Below the pieces are notes generated by a model. It worked only from the letters and a program-made list of their open reading frames with translations. It was not told the DNA's origin and searched no databases. From contig NZ_JAPDPI010000009.1 of NCBI RefSeq assembly GCF_026013615.1, positions 1 through 64,000 of the forward strand: DNA of 64,000 nucleotides, read 5' to 3'. This DNA comes from Plebeiibacterium marinum. GTDB taxonomy: Bacteria > Bacteroidota > Bacteroidia > Bacteroidales > Marinilabiliaceae. Of the stretch, positions 56,762 through 64,000 are shown one piece after another (positions within the stretch are counted from its first letter, which is position 1; each line of letters starts with the position of its first letter). The translations under genes and the position numbers were made by a program.

Positions 56762-57199
56762 ATGGAGCAAGAAAAAATTGAGTTCTTTCACGAAACACCT
56801 ATTCAGATAAGATTTAATGATATTGATAGTCTGGGACATGTGAACAACACTAAAATTCAGGAATATTTCGATTTGGGCAGGATGGAATATTTTAAAACTG
56901 TTTTTGGTGCGGATATAAACTGGAATACGTTTGCAGCTATTATTGCCAGCAACAAAACTGACTTTTATTCACCCGTATTGATAAACAACCAGTTGTACTT
57001 ACAAACAAAAGTGACCAAAATAGGAACAAAAAGTTTTCAGTTAATTCAACATCTAACAGACACAAGTGGTTTATTGAAAGCAACCTGTCATTCGGTAATG
57101 GTTGGTTTTAACCATAAAACCCAAAGTTCCATGGAAATCACAAATGAATGGCGTGGAAAAATGAATATTGTAGAACACGGAACTATCTTAATGAAATAG
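56762..57199 (+). CDS. Acyl-CoA thioesterase, hotdog fold (4HBT)
   Basis: A 145-residue single hotdog-domain protein with the 4-hydroxybenzoyl-CoA thioesterase pattern RFNDIDSLGHVNNTKIQEYFDLGRMEYF, where the Asp in NDIDSLGHVNN is the usual catalytic acid. Probably hydrolyses acyl-CoA or acyl-ACP; substrate unknown. It is 2 bp downstream of tsaC and co-transcribed. Confidence 0.88.
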   Translation: MEQEKIEFFHETPIQIRFNDIDSLGHVNNTKIQEYFDLGRMEYFKTVFGADINWNTFAAIIASNKTDFYSPVLINNQLYLQTKVTKIGTKSFQLIQHLTDTSGLLKATCHSVMVGFNHKTQSSMEITNEWRGKMNIVEHGTILMK

Positions 57200-57643
57200 A
57201 GCTAATCGGAAAAACATTTTATAAGAAAACCTTACATTAAAATATGTTTAATCCCGCTCATGATCGACAGAGTCCTGTTTCGTAGCATCGTGATTGATCA
57301 TATTCTAAATGTTGTATTTAGTAGTTCCTCAGCTTTTCAATAAATTCTTTGATATTTAGCAATGTGCTTTTCTTCGATTAAAAACAACGTTAAGAAAAAA
57401 GTGTCGTGGGCAGATTTGAAAAACAGTCCTTTCAAAACACTACTTAGCCAAAAAACATGAAAATCATATGTTTTATACTTGCTTATAGCAGTGGGTTATT
57501 TATGAATCCTTCAGTTTGTCCTCTTTGTCAGCATAGTTTTCCAACAAATCTTTAATAGATTCACCCCCTCAATTTCACCGCAATAAAAAAACAGCAATTC
57601 ATTAATAAAAGCGACTTTTAAAGTATTAAAAGCTGGTATAAAC
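57200..57643. other. Intergenic region without a recognised gene
   Basis: About 440 bp between the thioesterase gene and the minisatellite ORF. It is AT-rich with several short open frames, none recognisable. A minus-strand frame leaving the minisatellite runs to 57511 but has no convincing start. I see no RNA gene or terminator with a clear T-tract. Confidence 0.5.
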
Positions 57644-58012
57644 TCAAAAAAAGTATTTTTTACTGTCCTCTCCGGTGACGGAGCTACCAAAAAGAAGTTT
57701 TTCACCTGCTTCTTCATTGACAAGGCTACCAAAAAATGGTTTTTTACTGTCCTTTCCATTGACAAGGCTATTAAAAAATGGTTTTTTACCTGCTTCTCCG
57801 TTGACAGGCCTACCAAAAAATGGAATTTTACCTTCTTCTCCGTTGACGAGGTTACTAAAAAACGGTTTTTTACTCACCTCTCCATCGACGAAGCTACCAA
57901 AAAATGGTTTTTTACCCACTTCTCCATCGACAAGGCTACTAAATTCCCAACGAAAATCAACAGGGAGCAGTACGAAAAAACTAATAACTACTCTTTTACT
58001 GACGAAATACAT
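57644..58012 (-). CDS. Putative small protein of 14-residue repeats
   Basis: A 122-residue frame with a hydrophobic N-terminus (VVISFFVLLPV at ~8-18) followed by seven 14-residue units of the type GSFVDGEVSKKPFF, GRPVNGEAGKKPFF, GSSVTGEDSKKYFF. Units alternate a hydrophobic SLV-DGE turn with a basic KKPFF. Because the DNA repeat is 42 bp without stops, three frames are open. This one is favoured by the hydrophobic leader and regular charge pattern. No family is recognised; it may be non-coding. Confidence 0.4.
   Translation of the reverse strand: MYFVSKRVVISFFVLLPVDFRWEFSSLVDGEVGKKPFFGSFVDGEVSKKPFFSNLVNGEEGKIPFFGRPVNGEAGKKPFFNSLVNGKDSKKPFFGSLVNEEAGEKLLFGSSVTGEDSKKYFF
57661..57954. repeat. 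42-bp minisatellite, seven units
   Basis: Seven head-to-tail units of exactly 42 bp (57661, 57703, 57745, 57787, 57829, 57871, 57913) with consensus beginning TACtgcttCTCCgTTGACaa and ending gGCTACCAAAAAATGGTTTTT. Units differ by several substitutions but no indels, so the 14-codon period is kept. The last unit decays in its second half, and a further degenerate unit may precede 57661. Confidence 0.9.
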
Positions 58013-58071
58013 TTTGTTTCAATTTTAAAGACAGTAATTTAGACGATCTTGAAAATGATAAAATTTTAGAT

Positions 58072-59514
58072 ATGTCGAAAACCACACAAACATTTAAAAA
58101 ATTCCCAAAGGTTTTTTGGGTTGCCAATATCATAGAGTTATTTGAAAGGTTTGCCTGGTATGGTTTCTTTATGCTATTTGCAAATTACCTTACCAGTTCT
58201 GTTGACATGGGTGGGTTAGAGCTTTCACAAGCCGAAAAAGGCATTATCATGGGCGTTGGAACAGGGATTTTGTATTTCCTACCTGTAATTACCGGCTCTA
58301 TTGCCGACCGCTTTGGCTACAAACGCATTTTGTTTATTGCTTTTATTGTATACACTTCGGCATTTATAACCATGCCAATGTTCAAAACCTTTACAGGAGT
58401 TTTTCTAATATACCTATATCTGGCATTGGGAGCAGCTCTGTTTAAACCTATTATTTCAGCAACAGTTGCTAAATCAACCACATCAGAAACAGCTTCCATT
58501 GGTTTTGGAATATTTTATATGATGGTTAACCTGGGAGCATTCTTTGGGCCTTTGGTAACCTTATTGTTTAAAAACTCTTCTTACACCTTGGTGTACTACA
58601 TTTCTGCTGGAGTTATTGCCATTAACTTTGTTCTGCTTCTGTTTTATAAAGAACCTGAAAGGGAAGAAACCAGTGAATCCATTGGCCAATCTGTCAAAAA
58701 AGTTTTTGTTAATATTTTTGAAGTATTCAAAGATGGTAAGTTTGTGGTGTTCCTGCTTATTGTTGCCGGTTTCTGGACCATGTACAACCAGTTGTTCTTT
58801 ACGCTTCCTGTTTTTATTATGCAATGGGTTGACACGTCAGCCGTTTACGATTTCTTCCATAACTACGCTCCATTTTTTAGTGAAAACTACGGAACTCAAT
58901 CCGGTCAGATGGAAGCTGAGTTTATCACAAATTTTGATGCGATGTATATTATCATTTTCCAGGTAATTGTATCCAGCATCGTAATGAAATGGCGCCCCCT
59001 AAGGTCGATGATGGCAGGTTTCCTTGTTTGTGCCATTGGAATGGCGCTTACATTAACTACCCAAAATGTTCTTTTTACCATGGTAGCCATATATATTTTC
59101 GCGATCGGGGAAATGGCCGGATCACCAAAAATAACAGAATATATCGGTCGTATAGCACCAGCAGAAAAGAAAGCGCTTTACATGGGTTATTCTTTTATAC
59201 CTGTATTTCTTGGAAACGTTTTTGCAGGAATTATATCCGGGAATGTGTACCAATGGATGTCAGACAAAACCACTTTTGTTCAGCAGGAGGTTGCAGCCAA
59301 AGGAATTTCAATTGAAGAAGGACTTTCGCAGAGTGAATATTTCGATAAAGCAGCATCTGCCATGAACATGTCGGGCAGCGAACTTACAAACCACCTTTGG
59401 AACACCTACAACCCCTCCTCTATTTGGTCTGTAATATTAGTAATTGGATTAGCGGCTGTTGTTTCCCTTTTCTTCTACGACATATATCTTCAGAAACTTG
59501 AAAAGAACCAATGA
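58072..59514 (+). CDS. POT-type MFS transporter
   Basis: A 480-residue protein with about 12 membrane helices. The first helix carries ELFERFAWYGFFMLFANYL, close to the ExxERFxYY signature of proton-coupled oligopeptide transporters. GSIADRFGYKRILFI is the MFS loop 2-3 motif. Peptide uptake is plausible, but several Bacteroidota members of this branch have no known substrate. It diverges from the repeat ORF across 59 bp and ends at a bidirectional terminator. Confidence 0.85.
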   Translation: MSKTTQTFKKFPKVFWVANIIELFERFAWYGFFMLFANYLTSSVDMGGLELSQAEKGIIMGVGTGILYFLPVITGSIADRFGYKRILFIAFIVYTSAFITMPMFKTFTGVFLIYLYLALGAALFKPIISATVAKSTTSETASIGFGIFYMMVNLGAFFGPLVTLLFKNSSYTLVYYISAGVIAINFVLLLFYKEPEREETSESIGQSVKKVFVNIFEVFKDGKFVVFLLIVAGFWTMYNQLFFTLPVFIMQWVDTSAVYDFFHNYAPFFSENYGTQSGQMEAEFITNFDAMYIIIFQVIVSSIVMKWRPLRSMMAGFLVCAIGMALTLTTQNVLFTMVAIYIFAIGEMAGSPKITEYIGRIAPAEKKALYMGYSFIPVFLGNVFAGIISGNVYQWMSDKTTFVQQEVAAKGISIEEGLSQSEYFDKAASAMNMSGSELTNHLWNTYNPSSIWSVILVIGLAAVVSLFFYDIYLQKLEKNQ

Positions 59515-59524
59515 ATTTGATAAA

Positions 59525-59564
59525 GATAAAAAAAGGCTACCCGCAATGAGTAGCCTTTTTTATC
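59525..59564. terminator. Bidirectional terminator
   Basis: GATAAAAAAAGGCTAC (59525-59540) and GTAGCCTTTTTTATC (59550-59564) form a ~15-bp stem with one bulged A and a 9-nt loop. The A and T runs within the stem give a T-tail in both directions. It lies between convergent genes, 10 bp after the transporter and 13 bp after the Crp/Fnr gene. Confidence 0.85.
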
Positions 59565-59577
59565 TTAAAAATATCTT

Positions 59578-60285
59578 TTATACATAAACGTTACCTATTT
59601 TAATCAGCTTAGGTATATTAAGCAACCTGATCTTTCTCCCGTTTAATTCAATAAGCTTATCGCTTTTAAATTCCGACAACAGTCTGATAACCGACTCTGT
59701 AGCAGTACCAACCATATTGGCCAACTCCTCACGTGTTAAAGATATCTGCAAGGTATGGTCCTGATCAAGTTCAAAAGTATCCATTAACAACAAAAGCACT
59801 TCTGCCAATCTTTCCCGTACTGTTTTTTGTGCAATATCGGTAAGGAATTTATTGGATTCTCCAAGTTCTTTGCATGTTAACTTCATGAGACCCATGGAAA
59901 AACTGGCATTCGTTTTTAACAAACGCTCTAACACATCACCAGGCAAATAACATAATACAGTTTCCTGAATCACTTTAGTTGTACTACAGGCAAGCTCATC
60001 ACTGATCACTGAGCGGAATCCAATTAAATCACCAGGCTTTGCAAACCTGATAATCTGTTCCTTCCCATCAAACCCGGTCTTAAAAATCTTTAAAATCCCC
60101 TCTACAACTAAATAAGTACCATTTATTCTACTTCCTTCGTGATATATAGTATTGCCTCGTTTATGCAAGGTACAACTCATTGATTGGTTAACCATCTCAA
60201 TCTCTTCATCCGTCAACCCTTTGAAAATGTTGAAGGAACGCAGGTCAACCGGCTCGTTATATGGAACACTTTGAATGTTCTTCAT
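59578..60285 (-). CDS. Crp/Fnr-family transcriptional regulator
   Basis: A 235-residue regulator. A cyclic-nucleotide-binding-like beta barrel (~15-135) includes GNTIYHEGSRINGTYLVVEG and FAKPGDLIGFRS. The dimer helix is ~135-160, and the winged HTH (~165-230) has LTREELANMVGTATESVIRLLSEFKSDKLI. The two Cys near the start are not in an Fnr-like 4Fe-4S arrangement. The ligand is unknown. It is divergent from the OsmC gene, which it could control. Confidence 0.9.
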   Translation of the reverse strand: MKNIQSVPYNEPVDLRSFNIFKGLTDEEIEMVNQSMSCTLHKRGNTIYHEGSRINGTYLVVEGILKIFKTGFDGKEQIIRFAKPGDLIGFRSVISDELACSTTKVIQETVLCYLPGDVLERLLKTNASFSMGLMKLTCKELGESNKFLTDIAQKTVRERLAEVLLLLMDTFELDQDHTLQISLTREELANMVGTATESVIRLLSEFKSDKLIELNGRKIRLLNIPKLIKIGNVYV

Positions 60286-60453
60286 TCCTATTTATATTTT
60301 AATCTTTAAGAAATCATTGAAATTCACAGTAAAAATAGTGTTTTCAATTATTCTTAACAGAGTTTTGTTAAGAATATTTTTAAAACATTATTCTTTAATT
60401 ATTTGTTATGTGTATTTACTCCGTTTGACTGAACAAAGATATAAATAAAGATG

Positions 60454-60461
60454 TAAATTTG
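60454..60461 (+). promoter_or_regulatory. Probable -7 box of the osmC-like gene
   Basis: TAAATTTG matches the Bacteroidota TAnnTTTG box 30 bp before ATG 60492. The nearest upstream TTTG is 26 bp away rather than ~19, so the -33 element is weak; activation by a regulator would be consistent. The box lies inside the alternative upstream start of the frame, arguing against that start. Confidence 0.45.
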
Positions 60462-60491
60462 TTATATTACGTAAAATTCAAACAGATCCAA

Positions 60492-60911
60492 ATGAAAAAA
60501 ACGATAGATTTAAAGTGGTTAGAAAACATGTCTTTTGAGTCTGAAATAGACGGCCACAAGATTAAAATTGATGCAGGTATTGAAAATGGCGGCAACGACT
60601 CAGGCCTTCGACCTAAACCGCTTATGTTGGTGGCTTTAGCCGGATGCACTGGTATGGATGTTGTTTCTATACTAAAAAAGATGCGTGTTGAATATAAGGA
60701 TCTCACCATATCTGTAGAAGCTGATCTCAGGGAAGAGCATCCAAAATACTTTACTGAAATGAAAATCATCTATCACTTTGTAGGGAAAGACTTACCGTTG
60801 GCTAAAATTCAACGCGCAGTTCAACTTTCTGACGAACAATACTGCGGTGTTGCAGCCCTGTACAAAATGGCAATTCCGGTAACATCGGAGATTAAGATTA
60901 CAGAAGGTTAA
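60492..60911 (+). CDS. OsmC/Ohr family protein
   Basis: A 139-residue protein with the OsmC fold. ATG 60492 (MKKTIDLKWLENMSFESEI) is chosen over an in-frame ATG at 60459 that overlaps the promoter box. The two family Cys are visible: ALAGCTGMDVVSILKKMR and DEQYCGVAALY. OsmC/Ohr proteins reduce organic or lipid hydroperoxides using this Cys pair; this subgroup may differ. Divergent from a Crp/Fnr regulator. Confidence 0.9.
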   Translation: MKKTIDLKWLENMSFESEIDGHKIKIDAGIENGGNDSGLRPKPLMLVALAGCTGMDVVSILKKMRVEYKDLTISVEADLREEHPKYFTEMKIIYHFVGKDLPLAKIQRAVQLSDEQYCGVAALYKMAIPVTSEIKITEG

Positions 60912-60943
60912 ACATTTATTTGGCAGACTTCAAAACACTTTTG

Positions 60944-60979
60944 CACCAACTCCTGCACATTACAGGGCAGCAGTTGGTG
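60944..60979. terminator. Hairpin between convergent genes
   Basis: CACCAACT (60944-60951) pairs with AGTTGGTG (60972-60979), and CTGC/GCAG extend it inward. It sits between the converging OsmC and nucleosidase-cupin genes. T-tracts are weak on both sides (a short TATTTTTAAT on the plus strand), so terminator function is probable but not strong. Confidence 0.5.
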
Positions 60980-60990
60980 TAAACATATTT

Positions 60991-62058
60991 TTAATAGAAC
61001 CTTGATATTACTTCCTTATGCTCAGGAAAGGATTCCTTAAGTTTTGCAGGATCTGCCAGTTCAAAATCTTCAAAATCAAATCCTGGAGCTACAGCGCAAC
61101 TAACAAGAGCAAATCCACAGCTCCCTTTTATTTCTGCAGCAAACCAATTGCCAGGTTCAACGGTATATTGCAACTGCCCATTAAACGATCCTGACAATTC
61201 AACCTTCTTATAAATTCCTTTATTATTTATACTATGAATAATCAATGGCATCCCATCATGAAAATACCATACCTCCGGAGATTTAATTCTATGAAACCTC
61301 GAAACCTGATCGTTAGTCAACAAATAATATATCGAGGTTAGGGCACTTTTTTCTCCTGAAAAAACCTCTGGCAGCCCTTCTCTTCCAATTTTCAGATCCG
61401 ATCGATATATTTCTTTATACCACCCTCCTTCAGGGTGAGGCTCCATATCCATCACCTTAATATACTTTTGCGCCACTCTCCCGTGATAGTTTTCGGGGAC
61501 TGATATAAAATTGTTGTTTATAAAATTTTGGAGAACCAACTGAGCTTCAGCTAATTTTTCCTCCCAATGCTTAATAGAGTTCTGACCAATAATATCTGTA
61601 ACACATTTTACAGCTACAAAAGGGATTTCGTGGGATTGGCTCACTTTGGCAACTGCAAAGGATTCCATTTCAAAAACATCTCCGGTACCATCGGCTGAAG
61701 TTAAAAACGTATCCCCCGAATTGCACACACTATCAAACTTCCAGCCTTTAAAAAAACCACTCTTCTCCACCTCATCGGTAAAATCGATAAAAAAAGGAAC
61801 ACCAAACTCCTGGAGCTTTTCCATATCCCTGTCCACAAATTTGCAACAAAGATGCACACTGCCTATTTCATACTCCAAAGCGCCCGAGGTTCCAATATTT
61901 ACAATTACGTCTGGCTGATTGATATCTATAGCTCTTTCAACAGCTGTTGCTGCAGACACCTTTCCTACACCAGTTTTGCAATAATGAAAATTACAACCGG
62001 GCATATTTACCTCTACGCGTTCTTCTTCAACGGCGTATACAATCAATACATTTAGCAT
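60991..62058 (-). CDS. Nucleosidase-like/Cupin_5 fusion protein
   Basis: A 355-residue two-domain protein. Residues ~1-185 follow the PNP/Pfs nucleosidase family of futalosine hydrolase or MTA/SAH nucleosidase: VNIGTSGALEYEIGSVHL, SGDTFLT, and FEMESFAVAKV with the conserved Met-Glu, then a helix with CVTD. Residues ~200-355 are a Cupin_5 (DUF985) domain: HPEGGWYKEIYRSD, SIYYLLTNDQVSRFHRIKSP, EVWYFHDGMPL and the end CAVAPGFDFEDFELAD. Both halves keep their core motifs. The combined reaction is unknown; the first half could act in menaquinone synthesis (MqnB-like). Confidence 0.82.
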   Translation of the reverse strand: MLNVLIVYAVEEERVEVNMPGCNFHYCKTGVGKVSAATAVERAIDINQPDVIVNIGTSGALEYEIGSVHLCCKFVDRDMEKLQEFGVPFFIDFTDEVEKSGFFKGWKFDSVCNSGDTFLTSADGTGDVFEMESFAVAKVSQSHEIPFVAVKCVTDIIGQNSIKHWEEKLAEAQLVLQNFINNNFISVPENYHGRVAQKYIKVMDMEPHPEGGWYKEIYRSDLKIGREGLPEVFSGEKSALTSIYYLLTNDQVSRFHRIKSPEVWYFHDGMPLIIHSINNKGIYKKVELSGSFNGQLQYTVEPGNWFAAEIKGSCGFALVSCAVAPGFDFEDFELADPAKLKESFPEHKEVISRFY

Positions 62059-62222
62059 ACCTGTTTATTTTGATGACGAATGTACAATTTACAAAGTAAA
62101 CACCGCCAAAAAAAATAATTTATCGACCATAAAAGTTAAATAATGGTATAAGTATGTTTTATATATTATATTTGAGATGTCAGTTACATTTTAGATCGAA
62201 CTTATATAAATCCACAGCTTAT

Positions 62223-62963
62223 ATGTCCTTATTCTTATTACTGAATCTAATTATTATTAACATAGTAATATGGCTGGCCCTGAGTTATTTCTGGAGCCAT
62301 TGGAACTACAAAGTATTTAAACCGTATAATTGGCTCGAAGCCAAAAAGAAAAACACAATCCCAAAAGAAATACTAAAGCTGGAAAGATCATTTAAAGACA
62401 GAAACCGCTTTTATTCATTGTGGTTTGAATTGCAGCGCATAGAACAAACAAAAACTGAAGGTAGTTTAGCAGAGGTAGGTGTTTTCAAAGGTGAAACCGC
62501 AAAAATTATTCACCACCTATTGCCCCACAAAAAAATATTTCTTTTCGACAGCTTTGAAGGCTTTCCAAAGCAAGTGATACGTGAGGATTGTGATGGAAAT
62601 GTGAGACCGCAAACAGTCAACTTTGAATCTACCTCTAAACAGCAAGTTAAAAAGCACATTGGCGGGAACAATAATATTGAGATCAGGGAGGGCGTTTTTC
62701 CAGATACAGCCAAAGACCTCACAGAAGAAACATTTGCATTTGTCCACCTTGATGCAGACTTGTACCAATCCACATTGGATGGCTTAAACTTTTTCTACCC
62801 AAGATTGTCGCCCGGCGGCTCTATACTTGTACATGACTATAACCACAACTGGGAAGGCGTAAAAAACGCTATTGATGAATTTGAAGAGACTATACCCGAA
62901 CAATTCACTCACTTAACAGACATGTATGGTTCTGTAATGTTAATCAAGAATAAAATATTTTGA
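62223..62963 (+). CDS. Membrane-anchored TylF-type methyltransferase
   Basis: A ~246-residue protein. ATG 62223 is favoured because it begins the membrane helix cleanly (MSLFLLLNLIIINIVIWLAL); the frame also opens at 62154. After the helix comes a SAM methyltransferase: EVGVFKGETAKIIHHL (motif I), KKIFLFDSFEGFPK and FVHLDADLYQSTLDGLNFFYP followed by LVHDYNH, the metal-type Asp cluster of macrocin O-methyltransferase (TylF) relatives. Likely O-methylates a sugar or lipid-linked glycan at the membrane; substrate unknown. The patatin gene starts 3 bp after its stop. Confidence 0.83.
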   Translation: MSLFLLLNLIIINIVIWLALSYFWSHWNYKVFKPYNWLEAKKKNTIPKEILKLERSFKDRNRFYSLWFELQRIEQTKTEGSLAEVGVFKGETAKIIHHLLPHKKIFLFDSFEGFPKQVIREDCDGNVRPQTVNFESTSKQQVKKHIGGNNNIEIREGVFPDTAKDLTEETFAFVHLDADLYQSTLDGLNFFYPRLSPGGSILVHDYNHNWEGVKNAIDEFEETIPEQFTHLTDMYGSVMLIKNKIF

Positions 62964-62966
62964 TCT

Positions 62967-64000
62967 ATGAACAAAACCTTTTCTCTTTTCATATTACTGG
63001 CCATTATTTGCACAAAACAAACAATTGCCCAACAAAACGATACCATTCCCGAATATAAATATCGCCCTAAAATTGGATTGGTTTTAAGTGGAGGGGGTGC
63101 CAAGGGGATGGCACACATAGGTGCCCTAAAAGTTATTGAAGAACTTGGTATAAAACCGGATTATATTACCGGCACCAGTATGGGGAGCATAATGGGCGGG
63201 CTATATGCTGCCGGCTACAAAGCCAACGAACTGGATTCAATCATAAAGGAAATAAACTGGGACAACATGCTTAGTGACAATATTCCACTTACCAAAGTAG
63301 TTCCCGAAGAAAAATATTACTACAAAAGGTTCCTTTTTCAATTTGATTTAACAAAGAAAGGTCCCGTTTTACCTACCGGGGTTGTAAGAGGACAGGGCAT
63401 TGCTGAAGAGATGAATTACCTCACCTGGCATATGGCAGGGATTAACGACTTTGATGACTACCCCATACCTTTCAGATGTGTGGCTTCCGACCTGATTTCA
63501 GGAGAACCTTATGTTTTTAAATCCGGAAGCCTTTCAACTGCCATGCGATCCAGCATGGCTATTCCATCGGCCTTTTCACCGGTACTTTTGGACAGTATGC
63601 TACTGGTTGATGGAGGCGTTTTGAATAACCTGCCCATAAAAACCTGCAGGCAAATGGGGGCGGATATTATTATTGCTGTAAACGTGGGCATACAGGGAAC
63701 CCCAAAAGTGGAAGACTTTAAAAGCATTGGAGATGTACTTATGGGCGCTGCAATGATCCGGAGCAATTACGAATCTAAAAAATCAACAGAATTTGTTGAC
63801 ATTATGATTGAACCGAATCTGGCAGCATACTCTGCCGCTAGTTTTTTCAATGGAACAGAGATCATTGAACTGGGAGAAATAGCTGCCCGTAAAAAATACA
63901 TTGAACTATCAGGATTGGCTGAATTTATGAAACAATTCCCCCAGAGGCCTGAATGTAAAATAGAAACAAATCCTCAAAAACTTTATATTGAAGACATTAA
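62967..64000 (+). CDS. Patatin-like phospholipase, 5' part (cut by window end)
   Basis: The frame opens at ATG 62967 and runs off the right edge after ~344 codons. A signal peptide (~1-22, ending TIAQQ) is followed by the patatin domain: oxyanion loop GLVLSGGGAKGMAHIGAL, nucleophile elbow GTSMGSIMGG and catalytic Asp in LLVDGGVLNNLP. Such exported patatins in Bacteroidota are often longer, with POTRA and a BamA-like barrel downstream (PlpD-like); that part would lie beyond the window. The segment RPECKIETNPQKLYI may begin the following domain. Confidence 0.92.
   Translation, partial: MNKTFSLFILLAIICTKQTIAQQNDTIPEYKYRPKIGLVLSGGGAKGMAHIGALKVIEELGIKPDYITGTSMGSIMGGLYAAGYKANELDSIIKEINWDNMLSDNIPLTKVVPEEKYYYKRFLFQFDLTKKGPVLPTGVVRGQGIAEEMNYLTWHMAGINDFDDYPIPFRCVASDLISGEPYVFKSGSLSTAMRSSMAIPSAFSPVLLDSMLLVDGGVLNNLPIKTCRQMGADIIIAVNVGIQGTPKVEDFKSIGDVLMGAAMIRSNYESKKSTEFVDIMIEPNLAAYSAASFFNGTEIIELGEIAARKKYIELSGLAEFMKQFPQRPECKIETNPQKLYIEDI

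Noticed and set aside
57511-57816. Minus-strand frame of 101 codons through the minisatellite and beyond
   Set aside because: It begins inside a repeat unit and is one of several frames opened by the stop-free 42-bp unit; no signal, domain or promoter supports it.
57661-57954. CRISPR array as an explanation of the 42-bp units
   Set aside because: The whole unit is repeated with scattered substitutions and there are no unique spacers.

Overview
The window is chromosomal DNA of a Bacteroidota bacterium, most likely a marine or sediment member of the Marinilabiliales or a relative. This is inferred from AT-rich DNA, lipoprotein signals ending in SxxC, the TTTG/TAnnTTTG promoter grammar, HU-SPOR and DUF3857 proteins, an E. 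coli-length class II ilvC, and a leu operon carrying a second citramalate/isopropylmalate synthase. No rRNA, tRNA, IS element or CRISPR array was seen.

Layout. 1-1440: the end of a small ORF, a terminator and a surface lipoprotein. 1441-5408 (minus strand): an accessory island. It holds a 626-residue protein whose N-terminus looks like the T6SS tube protein TssD/Hcp, followed by three small unlike lipoproteins. Partial copies of the large protein's C-terminal end are interleaved with the lipoproteins, so the island looks like an effector/immunity array with displaced toxin tips. 5409-5887 carries six copies of a short palindromic motif at about 41-bp spacing. 5888-12569: a sensor kinase, a GT2 glycosyltransferase, an HU-SPOR envelope protein and two tandem UPF0104/LPG_synthase_TM-type proteins. 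12766-14971: rsmA and mgtE. 15100-20279: a chemotaxis block (PAS, cheA, a receptor with twin CZB domains, cheW) without cheY, cheB or cheR. 20672-29234: a two-component block with a NarL-type kinase/regulator pair, two hybrid kinases and a PAS/GAF protein with no output domain. 29235-34384: two DUF3857/transglutaminase proteins (one active-looking, one without the catalytic Cys and His) and a TPR/MORN protein. 34468-36898: a small lipoprotein, a DUF2147 protein and a Na/Pi symporter.

36899-49946 is the branched-chain amino acid region, all on the minus strand: ilvC alone, then ilvD-ilvB-ilvN-leuA-leuC-leuD-cimA/leuA2-leuB, closed by a strong terminator. In front of ilvD there is a complete transcription attenuator. 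It has a consensus promoter, a 22-codon leader peptide with ten Ile/Leu/Val codons in eleven, mutually exclusive RNA pairings, and a terminator with nine U.

50193-64000: an AraC regulator, a PIF1-like helicase with a C-terminal HTH, two carboxypeptidase-regulatory-like secreted proteins, dapD (with promoter), tsaC, a thioesterase, a 42-bp x 7 minisatellite, a POT transporter, a Crp/Fnr regulator, an OsmC protein, a nucleosidase-Cupin_5 fusion, a TylF-type methyltransferase and the start of a patatin-like phospholipase cut by the window edge.
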